64,000 bases of DNA from Rhododendron vialii (taxonomy: Eukaryota > Streptophyta > Magnoliopsida > Ericales > Ericaceae), in NCBI RefSeq assembly GCF_030253575.1, contig NC_080567.1, forward strand, positions 38,283,501 through 38,347,500, written 5' to 3'. This document shows, piece by piece, positions 47,677-57,604 of the stretch (position 1 is the stretch's first letter; every line of letters begins with the position of its first letter). Made by a program: the position numbers and the translations under genes. The notes under the pieces are model-generated. The model was not told where the DNA came from and searched no databases. It saw only the letters and a program-made list of their open reading frames with translations.

Positions 47677-48273
47677 AGAAATAAGAAATAAGACTTGTCA
47701 AAAAAATAAAAATAAAAAGAAATAAAAAAAAAAAAAAAACAAACAGAGAGGATTCAAGGGACTTTTCAGCGGTTCTCTTGGTGGTGGATAGCTTGTGTGG
47801 ATTATTGATTCGTCTCGACGAAAAACATAAAATATAATTTTTTTTATTAATACCTCGAAAAAGTTTACTACAAACAAAAATAATCTAAAACAGTCAACTT
47901 TGGTTCATATTTTTTAATTTTCTAATTTATTTCGTCGAGACGAATGAATAATTCAAAAAAAAAAAGAGAGAAAAAACTACAAAGGCTATTTTTTTAATAT
48001 ATAAACACAAAAGTATACTCCAAAAGAATTATTAGGCTAGCTGGAACACCCCATATTAGAAAGCACACTGTAGACATTTAAAAGGACAATATCAACAAAA
48101 TGTTACTAAAACAAAATAGTGGTAGGTACGCGTAGTTGTACATTGGCTTACTCCTCAAATTGAATATTATTGAATAACTTGTGCACATGGTATTACGCGT
48201 AGTCGAACTAGTACTTATCATTTGCTATGTTATGATCGATTCAATGACTTTCTTGTTTAAACATTATTGTCAC

Positions 48274-48276
<3 letters not shown>

Positions 48277-48355
<79 letters not shown>
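48277..48355 (+). repeat. (GA)n tract abutting the dirigent 5 start codon
   Basis: About 79 bases, the longest in the window. It directly follows GTCACTAG, whereas in dirigents 3, 4 and 6 some 50-70 bases of unique leader lie between the equivalent motif and the tract. Confidence 0.9.
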
Positions 48356-48359
<4 letters not shown>

Positions 48360-48928
48360 GAGCAGTTGCTACAATTTTAGTGCTTTGCTCAATGGTCATA
48401 GCCATGCCGATGGTTCATGGCATCGATGAATCACCTCAAGCCGTGGAAAAATGGTTCGAAGAACTGGGCCAAATGAAAGAAAAGGTAACAAAGATTCACT
48501 TCTATTTGCACAACACAGTGAGTGGCAACAACATAAGTGCAGTTGAAGTGGCCCAAGCCAACATCACTTCTCAGTCACCCACCGATTTCGGGTCAATTTA
48601 CGTGGTTGACGATCCATTGACAGTTGGGCCCGAGCTCAACTCCACGATACTAGGCCGAGGTCAGGGGATGAATGCATTTGCTGGGCTACAGGAAGTTGAT
48701 ATGCAATTAACCAGGAACTTTGTTTTCACGAGTGGGAAGTGCAATGGTAGCACTCTTAGTGTTTTGGCCCAAGATCCGATATTGCATATGTACCGGGAAA
48801 TGCCCATCGTTGGAGGGTCTGGTGTGTTCCGACTAGCACGAGGAATTGCCACCGCACAAACGTATTCAGTCAATACCACCTCCTCTAATGCTGTCATTGA
48901 GTTTCATGTAATTGTCATTCACTATTGA
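48356..48928 (+). CDS. Dirigent protein 5 of the cluster (diverged active-site motifs)
   Basis: Single exon, 190 residues, open from ATG to stop, with a normal signal peptide (1-22). It pairs with dirigent 6 (NISAVEVA, TSQSPT, VVDDPLTVGP, AQDPI). Several residues that are constant in its neighbours are changed: the HD of FYLHD is HN (Asn at 53), GRAQG is GRGQG, and KYNGS is KCNGS, adding an unpaired Cys. The Asp in HD is among residues linked to catalysis in studied dirigent proteins, so this copy may have changed or lost function. It may still act as a partner in mixed trimers; that is speculation. It is not truncated. Confidence 0.9.
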
Positions 48929-49081
48929 AATGATTGTTGGTTCAATCGGGAATAATTATTGGTACTTGCAAGTTGTGTACTTCCTTAAGCCGCATCAATT
49001 CTCTTGTGATGTATTTGGATCTAAAATGATTATTTCACAATTGTTCCAACCTAGTAATTAGGATATATATATATTATGAGT

Positions 49082-49433
49082 TCTTTTCAGGTCCGGACGC
49101 CTTACGGTCCGGACCGTCCGGACCTCGCATTTCCCGATCGAATTTCGATGATCCGAGCCGCTCAAAGTGATCAGAACGTGATTTTATGGGTACCCGCGAG
49201 AAATCAGCAAAAAAAACGATCGAGAAAGGCTTGATCCGAACAGTTTTTTATTGAACGGTTCAGTAAAAAACTGCTCGGATCAAGCCCTTCCCGATCATTT
49301 TTTTTGCTGATTTTTCGCGGGTACTCTTAAAATCACGTTCTGAACACATTGAGCGGCTCGGATCATCGAAATTCGATCGGGAAAGGAAAAATCCGGACCA
49401 TAAGAAAATCCGGGCGAGTGGACCTGAAAATTT
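49082..49433. mobile_element. Foldback element with about 170-bp arms
   Basis: The two halves are near-complementary around a centre at 49257 (GAACGGTTC). Matching blocks include CCGATCGAATTTCGATGATC, GTACCCGCGA and CTTGATCCGA-CAGTTTTTTA. It sits in TA-rich DNA with a (TA)n run on the right (49434-49455). No coding capacity. The superfamily is uncertain. Confidence 0.8.
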
Positions 49434-49492
49434 ATATATATATATATATATATAACCATCACACTCAGTCTCAATCCATTCTTGATGTAACC

Positions 49493-49642
49493 GGTTGTTA
49501 AGTTTTTTTTTTTCTTTCTTTTGCTAAGCAAAAATTTGGACCATTTCTCGATTTGTGCGTGTCATCCTTGTGCAGGGACTATGCTAATCTTCTCTATATC
49601 GTTCCAATTTTATCGGGTGTCCCCGAAGGGACGGTTGTTAAG
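49493..49642 (-). pseudogene. U6 snRNA retrocopy fused to a LINE tail
   Basis: Read on the minus strand, 49632 to 49530 gives a full-length U6-like sequence: GTCCCTTCGGGGACACCCGA, AATTGGAACGATATAGAGAA, GATTAGCATAGTCCCTGCAC, AAGGATGACACGCACAAATC, then GAGAAATGGTCCAAATTTTT. Against the standard plant U6 the ACAGAGA box is ATAGAGA and GGCCCC is AGTCCC. No upstream sequence element or TATA box is visible where a plant U6 promoter would be. The copy is followed directly by GCTTAGCAAAAGAAAG and a poly(A), and the whole unit lies between two copies of GGTTGTTAAG (49493-49502, 49633-49642). The tail resembles the TTTTTTGCTTAG-poly(A) end near 54490 (minus strand). Confidence 0.85.
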
Positions 49643-50169
49643 TTGTTAAACAGAAACACCCAAATCATATGCATGACAAATAAGAAGTGATTTTTATCTA
49701 CATGAAGAATTCATGATTCGAAACCAGATATTCCAACCAAGGGCTAGCTAGCTAGTTCTTGTTTTGAACTATAAAGACTTTGATTTACCAAAAAACTTTG
49801 AAGGCCTATTTCGCCGATATTGTGGCGTAATGGGAGAGAAAAGGGAAAAGACAAATAAGGTGTAGAAAGGGCACCAAAATGCTGTATAAACCATGGTTAG
49901 GTAAGCATGTGGCTTTTAATTCGGGTGGCCCATAGTTTCTGTGATTTGGGTGACACTTTAGTCTAAAAATTGGTTCAATCCAACAGATATGTCGACAAAG
50001 TCAGTCACCATTGAGCAATTGAAGTTGTGCATTACTTTAGTTGGCCTTCATGCTTAAGAAGATGTTTGGTCTGGAGTCACATCAAGACTCAAGAGGGGTG
50101 AAGTTCACTACTTCCACTTTGATCGAGATTGTTGATATTAATTGCTTCAGTTATCTTCAAGTGGAAGAT
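49643..50169 (+). mobile_element. Probable 3' internal part of a Copia element
   Basis: Not coding. The last part, ending with the purine-rich CTTCAAGTGGAAGAT, is the usual lead-in to a Copia 3' LTR. The start of this segment is not defined. Confidence 0.4.
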
Positions 50170-50745
50170 TGTTGGGAATGCTGACAATTTTCAGCAATAG
50201 AAATCCATGACAGGATCACTAGGCAGGCTCGCGGCCATGCAGGGTAGCGATAGAGTCCCTTCAAGAGGCTGGCAACATGGTCCAGTCAGCGACCCGCGAT
50301 CAAGGAGGGGTCCCGCGACCATTTGGCCTTTGCCTATAATTGCTGTATTCATTTGTTGAGACACTAGAGAGAGGAAATTTTAGAGAGAGAATCCAAGAGA
50401 AACTAGAAGACCGCTGTGTTCGTTTTCTATTTTAGTTGTATTTTTTAATTATTATTCTATTTCTCTTAAATCATTACTCTATTTATCCAATTATTATTTT
50501 CTCATCTCTCCCCAATTATTACCTCTCTCTTCAATCTTTCTTTTTCTTTGTTCATAGTGGACTGGTGTGCCTCCTGTGATTTTTTCTCCCGTTGAGGTTT
50601 TTCACGATTATCTGTGTGTTCTGTTTGTCTGTTCCTCTTTCTCTTCCTTTTCTCTGGTGTATTTTTCTGTGATGATAGTATCCCAAGATTCTAAGTGTTT
50701 TTTTTGTTCTTTGTGAGTCGAGCCTGCTGTTCGGATTTCCCAACA
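50170..50745 (+). repeat. Copia 3' LTR remnant
   Basis: 576 bases from TGTTGGGAA to TTCCCAACA, a perfect 9-bp terminal inverted repeat, following a purine tract. No 5' LTR or coding region is in the window, so the element is truncated. Confidence 0.75.
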
Positions 50746-50929
50746 TCACCCTGTTATGCTTAGAGCATTTTTGTATCACTTGGCTATGTATTGGTTTTCC
50801 TTTTGGTTGGTTTCTTGCCAACATTTCCCCCTTTAGGAGATGCCATATGATTGTCGTTGGCCCAGATGTCAATACAGTTGGAATGTAGGTCTATGGTTAT
50901 GATGCCGGTTTTTTCATTTCCTTTTAATC

Positions 50930-50990
50930 TTTGTAACTGTTATTTCTCAAATTAATAAAAATCTTCTTTGCCAATTAAAAAATATTGAAT
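50930..50990 (+). mobile_element. LINE 3' tail
   Basis: AATTAATAAAAATCTTCTTT, GCC, then an A-rich end. It has the same form as tails at 38780-38825 and 53345-53390. Confidence 0.45.
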
Positions 50991-51560
50991 CGCAGATTAC
51001 ATGGGAATAATGATACTGCATCCTCTTGGTATGAAATTATATTGGGTGCTCGACAACTGGTTGCAAGCAGTAATGATTCTAAGATTATTTTACAGGGTAT
51101 TCATTTCCAGATACATTATCCTTACAATGGATTAAAGAGAAGATTTTATTTGGCAATCAAAAGCCTATTTGACAAAAGAAATGAAGAAACATATTGGGAA
51201 TCTTCTTTAGATTTAAGGTCGGAAAACGTATTAGAATAAGGAAGTTAATTAGGTAAAGCAAAGACTCAGAAATAAGAAATAAGAAAAAAACAAACAGAGA
51301 GGAGGTGACAATTTCAAGGGACTTTTCAGCGGTTTTCTTGGTGGTGGATAGCTTTCGTAGATTACTGATTCGTCTCGATGAAGAACATAAAGCATAATAT
51401 TTCCTTTATCAAAACCTTAAGAAAAATCACTACGGACAAAATTAATCTAGAACATACAGACAATTTTATTTTTTCATTATTCTTGTCATTTGTTGCAAAC
51501 ATTCAACATTGTTCATATTTTTTAATTTCCTAATTCATCTCGATGAATGAGTAATTCCAA
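50990..51560. repeat. Duplicated spacer unit upstream of dirigent 6
   Basis: Counterpart of 47320-47960. It lacks the two micro-insertions seen there and so serves as the empty site for both. Confidence 0.75.
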
Positions 51561-51927
51561 AAAAAAAAGAAGGAAAAACTACAAAGGCTCTTTTTTTTTT
51601 TTTTTTTTTGATAAAAACAAAAGTATACTCCAAAAGAATTAATATTAGGCTAGAAGACCCCTTAATTATTGTAGCCCAATACAATAAGTCAGAAAGCAAT
51701 GTATATATTCAAAAGGAGAATATCAACAAAATGTTACTCTCAACCCCCTAGATATTATTATGCTAAAATATTGTTACTCTCAACCCCCTAGATATTAATA
51801 CTTGTAGATACCATAGAATTAATTGCTATGTAATAATTAAATGACTTTCTTGTTTAAACATTATTGTCACTAGGTCAACTGATGTACCGACTATCCGCCC
51901 TTAAAAATCTCTCTAGAGAGGGACAAC

Positions 51928-51930
<3 letters not shown>

Positions 51931-51988
<58 letters not shown>
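51931..51988 (+). repeat. (GA)n tract in front of the dirigent 6 start codon
   Basis: About 58 bases, one base (T) before the ATG. An ATG at 51882 upstream is in frame with the gene through this tract. Confidence 0.9.
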
Positions 51989-51989
<1 letters not shown>

Positions 51990-51990
<1 letters not shown>

Positions 51991-52568
51991 TGGGAGCAGT
52001 TGGTACAATTCTAGTGCTTTGCTCAATGGTCGTCATAGCCATGCCGACGGTTCATGGCATCGATGAATCACCTCAAGCTGTGGAAAAATGGTTCGAAGAG
52101 CTGGGCCGCATGAAAGAAAAGGTAACAAAGATCCACTTCTATTTGCACGACACGGTGAATGGCAACAACATAAGTGCAGTTGAAGTGGCCGGAGCCAACG
52201 TCACTTCTCAGTCACCCACGGCCAATTTCGGGTCAGTTTACGTGGTAGACGATCCATTGACAGTTGGGCCCGAGCTCAACTCCACGATACTAGGCCGAGC
52301 TCAGGGGATGTATGCATATGCTGGGATACAGGAAGTTGGTATACAAATAAGCTGGAACTTTGTCTTCACAAGTGGAAAGTACAATGGTAGCACCCTCAGC
52401 GTTTTGGCCCAAGATCCGATATTCCATATGTACCGTGAAATGCCCATTGTTGGAGGGTCTGGTGTTTTCCGGCTAGCACGAGGGATTGCCACCGCACAAA
52501 CGTATTCAGCCAATATCACCTCCCTCAATGCTGTCCTTGAGTTTCATGTTATTGTCATTCACTATTGA
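51990..52568 (+). CDS. Dirigent protein 6 of the cluster
   Basis: Single exon, 192 residues from the ATG at 51990. I chose this start because it gives the same MGAVGTILVLCSMV signal peptide as its paralogues. An in-frame ATG at 51882 would add 36 residues, mostly Arg-Glu repeats encoded by the GA tract, and would bury the signal peptide. Motifs: FYLHDTVNGNN, VVDDPLTVGP, GRAQGMYAYAG, KYNGSTLSV, VGGSGVFRLARG, FHVIVIHY. It retains the residues altered in its sister copy dirigent 5. Reading frame intact. Confidence 0.93.
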
Positions 52569-53960
52569 AATGATTATTGTTTGGTTCAATCGGGAATAAT
52601 TAGTGGTTTGCAAGTTGTGTACTTTCTTTCTTTTTTTTTATTGGCGAAGAAGAATTTTATTAATCATTGAAACAAAGTTACAACGATTAAAGGAATCTGA
52701 AGGAAAAAGACATCACAATGAGGAAAAATTAACATCCAACTATGTTGGCACCTTAGCCTTCGACAATCATATGCCACTAAGGACCCAAAAGAAGTTGGTG
52801 AGGAACCAACCAGAGAGAAGAAAACAAGAAATGGCAGAAAAAGCATAAGAAACAGAGAGAAACAAAAGGAGACAAAACAAATATTACATTTTATTGATGT
52901 TAAAATCTGGACGATTGATTTGAGCACTCCGACAAGACTCTTGCAAAATCCAAACGATCACACCGAGAGGAGCTTTTGGGAGATCATTTTCGCGGGTTGG
53001 GTATTGATCATAAGATGATGGGCGACATCGGTGGGGGTTAAGCGTGCGTCATGGGAGACTTAGTGGGAGTAGTGGGATCATGGGTTTTCTTACCGCGCAA
53101 GCTTACTGACCGGTAGGGACGGAACCAGGAATTCATAAATTCGAAGGCCGAACTATGAACAACAAGATTTCAAAATTTTACTGTTCCCAAATCTAATAAG
53201 TTTGATCTTTTTTCTTTTTTTGGTAATACAGGGTGTCCTGAGCTAGTTTGCGCGCACCTTAGACTAATTCCTATAGTCCCTCCTATAGCCGTTTCAAATG
53301 TTCACGCGTGGGAGTGAGGTGGAATAAGTTTTGCTTTGCTGTAATCTTTTTCCTAATGAATTTCTTGCCATCTCTCCAAAAAAAATTGTTAATTCGTTAA
53401 TAGTCATGTGGATACATTCCTCGTTTTATTTTTATTTTTATTTTTATTTATCGGCATTCCTCTGTTGACTTAATTAAAGTAATTCTTTTTTATGGTTCCA
53501 ACATAAAATTATTCAGATTGCCCTAGGATCGATCTTCATAAATGTTGTAGAATATCAGAGAGGTTGTGCAGTCTTGGTAGGAAAATGATCTAAGAGCATC
53601 TCCAGCTGCCTCCCTTCCTCCCAAATGGGAGGTTTTTCCGAGCCAAAGGCTCAAAAACGGAATCAAGAAGCCTTGGCTGCTCCTCGCCAATTCCTCCCTT
53701 TACTATAGTGACTCGCCACATCCAACTACTGCAAAAAATGATCATGAGCTTGTTAGCCATCTCCACTGTCAATTTTTATCATCTCCGATGTTGTTTTTCA
53801 TTGTCTCTGCCTGTCTGCCATCGTCATCGGTGATTGGAAGTCTTGAAGTACGAAAGAAGAACAAGTTTTGAAAACCCTAATTTTGAACTTGAAGATGCCC
53901 TAATTTTGATTAGTCGTAGAATTAGGTCCTGGATATATCTCCAAGGATGATAACGAAACG
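52569..53960. other. Spacer after dirigent 6; retro-tails, no gene
   Basis: A LINE-type 3' part on the minus strand starts at about 52625 (T-run, ATTGGCGAAGAAGAATTTTA). Dirigent 5 has no such insert at the matching place (GTTGTGTACTTCC). At 53210-53390 lies another common plant retro-sequence (GGTAATACAGGGTGTCCTGA to a plus-strand A-run). A MITE-like start AAGAGCATCTCCAGCTGCC is at 53592. No gene seen. Confidence 0.5.
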
Positions 53961-54386
53961 GGATGCTGGGAGCGTGCTGCACAGCTATGTGCTGTGCAGC
54001 GTGCTGCGCGCACCTTGCTGGCATCGGCCCGATGATCGGAGACATCCACTGCGTAGAGCTCGTCGAGTACTACAAGTGTACCAAAAATCAACCCGATCAA
54101 ATATCGTTAAGTGCCTCATCGGAACACATATAACTTGGAAAAAAATGAATCCTAATGGATACGAAACACTGGATCAAAACCACTGAATCCATTCTTTTCG
54201 AATTATATGTGTTCCGATGAGACACTTAACGATATTTGATCGGGTTGATTTTTGGTACACTTGTAGTACTCGACGAGCTCTACGCAGTGGACGTCTCCGA
54301 TCATCAGGCCGATGCCGGCAAGGCGGCACCGGCGGCCGCGCAGCACGCTACACAGCACGTAGCTGTGCAGCACGCTCCCAGCATCC
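53961..54386. mobile_element. Mutator-like MITE with 200-bp arms
   Basis: Ends GGATGCTGGGAGCGTGCTGC and its complement at the right are inverted repeats, and the arms continue complementary for about 190 bases (for example AAATCAACCCGATCAAATAT against ATATTTGATCGGGTTGATTT). The 9-bp AACGAAACG lies on both sides (53952-53960, 54387-54395). Long arms plus a 9-bp duplication indicate Mutator-like. The few loop bases have no coding potential. Confidence 0.88.
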
Positions 54387-55484
54387 AACGAAACGACACC
54401 AAAAATGATTGCTTTCGTTGTTTTTAGGTTCAAGGAATTGGATTGTCTCTCTTTAAACATGACTTAACAACCCACCAAGAGGTTTTTTTTTTTTCTAAGC
54501 AAAAAAAATTAATTAATATTTATAAAGGATTACAAAGATTAAAATTATTAAGTGCACACCGGCAAAAAGCCACCCGAAACTTAAAAGAAGACAAGACGCC
54601 AATCGAACACCAAAAAGAACCCACAAAACCGCACAATTCAAAACACCAGCCGAAACACCAAGAGGTTCATGGGATCCGGGGAGTTGATGCAAGGTTACAA
54701 TTTTAGCAAGACCGAGTGCCTCCAAACAATTTTCTTTAATTCACTTTTCAAAGAAACGTTTACCAAATAAAAAATAAAAAATAACTTGGGCCAATCATGT
54801 GAAGGAATAAATTCACTTTTTTTTTTGATCGGCAGAATAAAGTCACTTTTTAAAGAAGGGAAAATGACGGTCAATGACGTATTTTGATAATTAATACCCG
54901 CCAAGAACATTTTCAGCATTAACAATTGTTCTTAGAATGTCATTGGAAGGTATTAATTATCAAAACACGTCCTGGGCCGTCATTTTCCCAAAGTACTTTG
55001 GACTTATTTAAAAAAAAAAATTGGGCTTTTAAAATGGTGTTGGCTGGTCTCCTTAAAAGTCCAATTGGAGAAATATTCTAAATTCTGGCCCACATTCCTA
55101 ACCTTGCGGCTGCAAACACCAATGTGGCGGATGCTAACTTTGACTCTCTTTCAACTTTGTGGCTGCAAGATTGAAGTTCGCGGTTGCATTATCATAGGTA
55201 GAAAACAGACAGTTTCTGCAGCAGCGCGCTCTAGCGTGAGTCCAGTATGAAGGTTGTAGGAGGCCCTCGTCTTCTTCTTTTTTTTTTTAATTAGGAATTA
55301 TGTCCTAGAATTAAGGTTCCCCTTGCCTATTAATTTAAACCTCTTCAATCATACCCAACAAGTTATCCAAGCTAGAGAAGTTCTCACTCTCACCCTCCAT
55401 TCGGCTGTCGTTCTTTTTTTATCACTAGATACAGAAAATAAAACGTATTTTTCATCGGGTCACCTCCAAGTAATGAAACATCAA
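54387..55484. other. Spacer; decayed retro sequence, no gene
   Basis: At about 54488 a T-run followed by CTAAGCAAAAAAAATTAATT and about 200 bases look like a LINE 3' part on the minus strand. The rest has no supported gene. Confidence 0.4.
54805..54850. mobile_element. Micro-insertion of a LINE-type tail
   Basis: TTTTTTGATCGGCA between GAATAAATTCACTTTT and GAATAAAGTCACTTTT (16 bp, one mismatch). Confidence 0.6.
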
Positions 55485-55815
55485 AACCTTATGAAAATAC
55501 TTAAAACCCTAAGCCCTGAAAGTACCTAAACCTTGGGGTACCTATGAAAGTGCCCAAATTCTAGAGTACCCTATAAAAGTGCCTAAATTATAGGGTATCC
55601 TATGAAAATGTCTAAACCCTAGGATACCCTATGAAAGTGCCTAAATCGCTAAAACCCTATAATAGGAAAATGTACCCTAAAACCCTTATGAAAGTGCCTA
55701 ATTAAACCTAAATCTTAGGGTTCTATGAAAGCGCCTAAACTTAAACCCTAGGATATCCTAAACCCTAAAACCCTAGGATACCCTAAAATTCTATGGTATC
55801 CTAAAACCCTAGGGT
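55485..55815. repeat. Degenerate minisatellite with telomere-like CCCTAAA units
   Basis: About ten imperfect units near 30-35 bases long share CCTATGAAAGTGCCTAAA followed by CCCTAGGGTA-like sequence. AAACCCTA or CCCTAAA, the plant telomere repeat unit, occurs many times, but never as a clean array. Units are more uniform in the left half. Confidence 0.7.
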
Positions 55816-56232
55816 GTCCTACGGTGGCACTTCCATTAATGGTAAATATATTTTGTAAAAAGTGGATCTAGTGGTAATTAAGTATTCTATCTTACCTTAA
55901 TGAAAAATACTTTTTATTTTCTGTACCTAGTGGTAATGATCCCTTGTTCTTACCCTATTCGCCCCAAAATCATATAATTCTTCCAAAAATTAGTCGATCA
56001 AATAATTATTTAGCACTCAATTCCCGTGTTCCGTGTTATGCATATATGGTCAATTACGTTTCCAAATTATGAATATGCTGTTTTTTCTCTGCAAAAGAAA
56101 TTTATTAATCTTTAAAAATGATACAAAAATATAACACGGTTGTATATACTGTTGTAAAACATAACACGGTCAATTACGTTTTCCAAATTATGGATATACT
56201 GTTGTACAATCGTTTCATGCTAATTACATTTA
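55816..56232. other. Upstream flank of dirigent 7; no gene
   Basis: Contains a local duplication of GGTCAATTACGTTT-CCAAATTATG (about 56048 and 56168) with a retro-tail-like T-run and ATTTATTAATCTTT between the copies. Confidence 0.45.
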
Positions 56233-56656
56233 GGCTCCGTTTGTTTCGATGTAAAATGTTTTACAATGTAAAATATTTTTCATGTAAAATATTTTTTCAG
56301 AAAGCAAATTTCAAACTTTTATTTTCCAATGTTTGGTTGGCACTTGAAAATATTTTCAGAAATCAACAAAATAGTGCAGAGAGGGGAGCTTAAACGGTGG
56401 AGACATATGAGAATATTGAAATTGAACGTGGGTCAGGACTGACGATCGAGGAAACTGAACAGTGAGAATTGCAGTAGAAACAGCAGGTTTATTTTAGAAA
56501 ATAACTTATAGAAGATTTAAGGGTAAGTTATTTTCATTCAATTGATGGAAAATGTATTACATGTAAAAAAAATTTCTAATTTTTTATACAACCAAACACC
56601 AAAAAATAAATAAAACATTTTATCAGAAAATATTTTACGTCCAAACAAACGGAGTC
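56233..56656. mobile_element. PIF/Harbinger-like MITE upstream of dirigent 7
   Basis: Left end GGCTCCGTTTGTTT and the complement of AAACAAACGGAGTC are inverted repeats. TTA lies before and TCA after it. The paralogous DNA upstream of dirigent 8 reads ATTACATTTAGTAAAAC without the element (about 61944-61961), a natural empty site with one TTA. This supports a 3-bp target duplication and insertion after the gene 7/8 duplication. Confidence 0.8.
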
Positions 56657-56876
56657 TCAGTAAATCATTAAATGCTTTTACCTCCTTACCTTAATCGCAT
56701 TCTGAAAGTACAATATATCTTGGACTTAATTCTATGATTCAATCGAAACAGTTTCTTACTTTCCTTTGTTGATGAAATCCACATCTAATTCTCGTAGTAT
56801 ACGTATCTTCCCATAATTGGTAAGTAGTTCAATGTAGAGGAATGCATTGCTCAATTGTTGCACCCATTAAACCAAA

Positions 56877-56887
56877 TATATATATAG
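56877..56887 (+). promoter_or_regulatory. TATA box of dirigent gene 7
   Basis: TATATATATAG, about 80 bases before the ATG, followed by CCTCCATACA, which is shared with gene 8. Confidence 0.6.
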
Positions 56888-56914
56888 CCTCCATACACAA
56901 CCCTTTTTGTCACA

Positions 56915-56920
<6 letters not shown>

Positions 56921-56963
<43 letters not shown>
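56921..56963 (+). repeat. (GA)n tract abutting the dirigent 7 start codon
   Basis: About 43 bases of GA directly before the ATG. Confidence 0.9.
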
Positions 56964-56968
<5 letters not shown>

Positions 56969-57539
56969 AAAACAGTTGTGTGCAATTCTATTGTTCTGCT
57001 CAATGATCATGGCCATGCCTGTGGTTCATGGCATCGACGAAAGCCCACAAGCATTGGAAAAGTGGTTCCAAAGCCTCAGTATGATGAAGGAAAAGGTAAC
57101 AAAGCTTCACTTCTATTTCCGTGACCAAGTCAGTGGAGAAAACCCGACTGCTGTGGGCGTGGCCCAAGCCATCAATACTTCCCAGTCACCCACCTTTTTT
57201 GGTTTAGTTAGGGTGATGGACAATGCATTGACGGTCGGGCCTGAGCCCAACTCTCCGATAGTAGGCCGAGCCCAGGGGACTTATACATCGGCTGGGCTGG
57301 AGGAAGTGGGTCTACTCATGACTTTGAATTTTGTTTTCACGAGCGGAGAGTACAAAGGTAGCACCCTTAGCGTTCTAGGACGAAATCCAATCTTCAATTT
57401 GTACCGTGAATTGCCCATTGTTGGAGGGTCCGGTGTTTTCCGACTAGCACATGGAATCGCCACCGCAAAGACTTATTCGTTCAATACCACTTCCGATGAC
57501 GCTATAGTGGAGTATAAAGTAATTGTCCTTCATTATTGA
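56964..57539 (+). CDS. Dirigent protein 7 of the cluster
   Basis: Single exon, 191 residues, MEKQLCAILLFCSM signal peptide (1-23), then IDESPQALEKWFQSL. Motifs: FYFRDQVSG (His of HD replaced by Arg; the Asp is kept), MDNALTVGP, GRAQGTYTSAG, EYKGSTLSV (the sequon NGS of its paralogues is lost, KGS), VGGSGVFRLAHG (Arg of LARG is His), EYKVIVLHY. Sister of dirigent 8, with which it shares about 250 bases of promoter including the TATA box, so both are probably controlled alike. Frame intact. Confidence 0.93.
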
Positions 57540-57604
57540 GTGACTTTGGATCGGTACAAAGAACTGCTAATAAGTCATGCATGCGAACATACCTTGTACC
57601 TTCT

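Larger units (their letters stand above)
47320..47960. repeat. Duplicated spacer unit upstream of dirigent 5
   Basis: Matches 50990-51560 upstream of dirigent 6 (for example CATGGGAATAATGATACTGC, GATTCTAAGATTATTTTACA, TTCATTTCCAGATACATTAT). A more divergent copy is at 36985-37160. The end carries an inverted pair TTGATTCGTCTCGACGA and TCGTCGAGACGAAT (47805-47945), a small MITE-like feature present in both main copies. Two micro-insertions at 47489 and 47643 are absent from the other copy. Confidence 0.75.

Noticed and set aside
49530-49632. Functional U6 gene
   Set aside because: No USE or TATA box upstream, an altered ACAGAGA box, poly(A) and flanking direct repeats point to a retrocopy.
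55485-55815. True telomere
   Set aside because: CCCTAAA units are scattered in longer degenerate units, not in a clean array, and genes lie on both sides.
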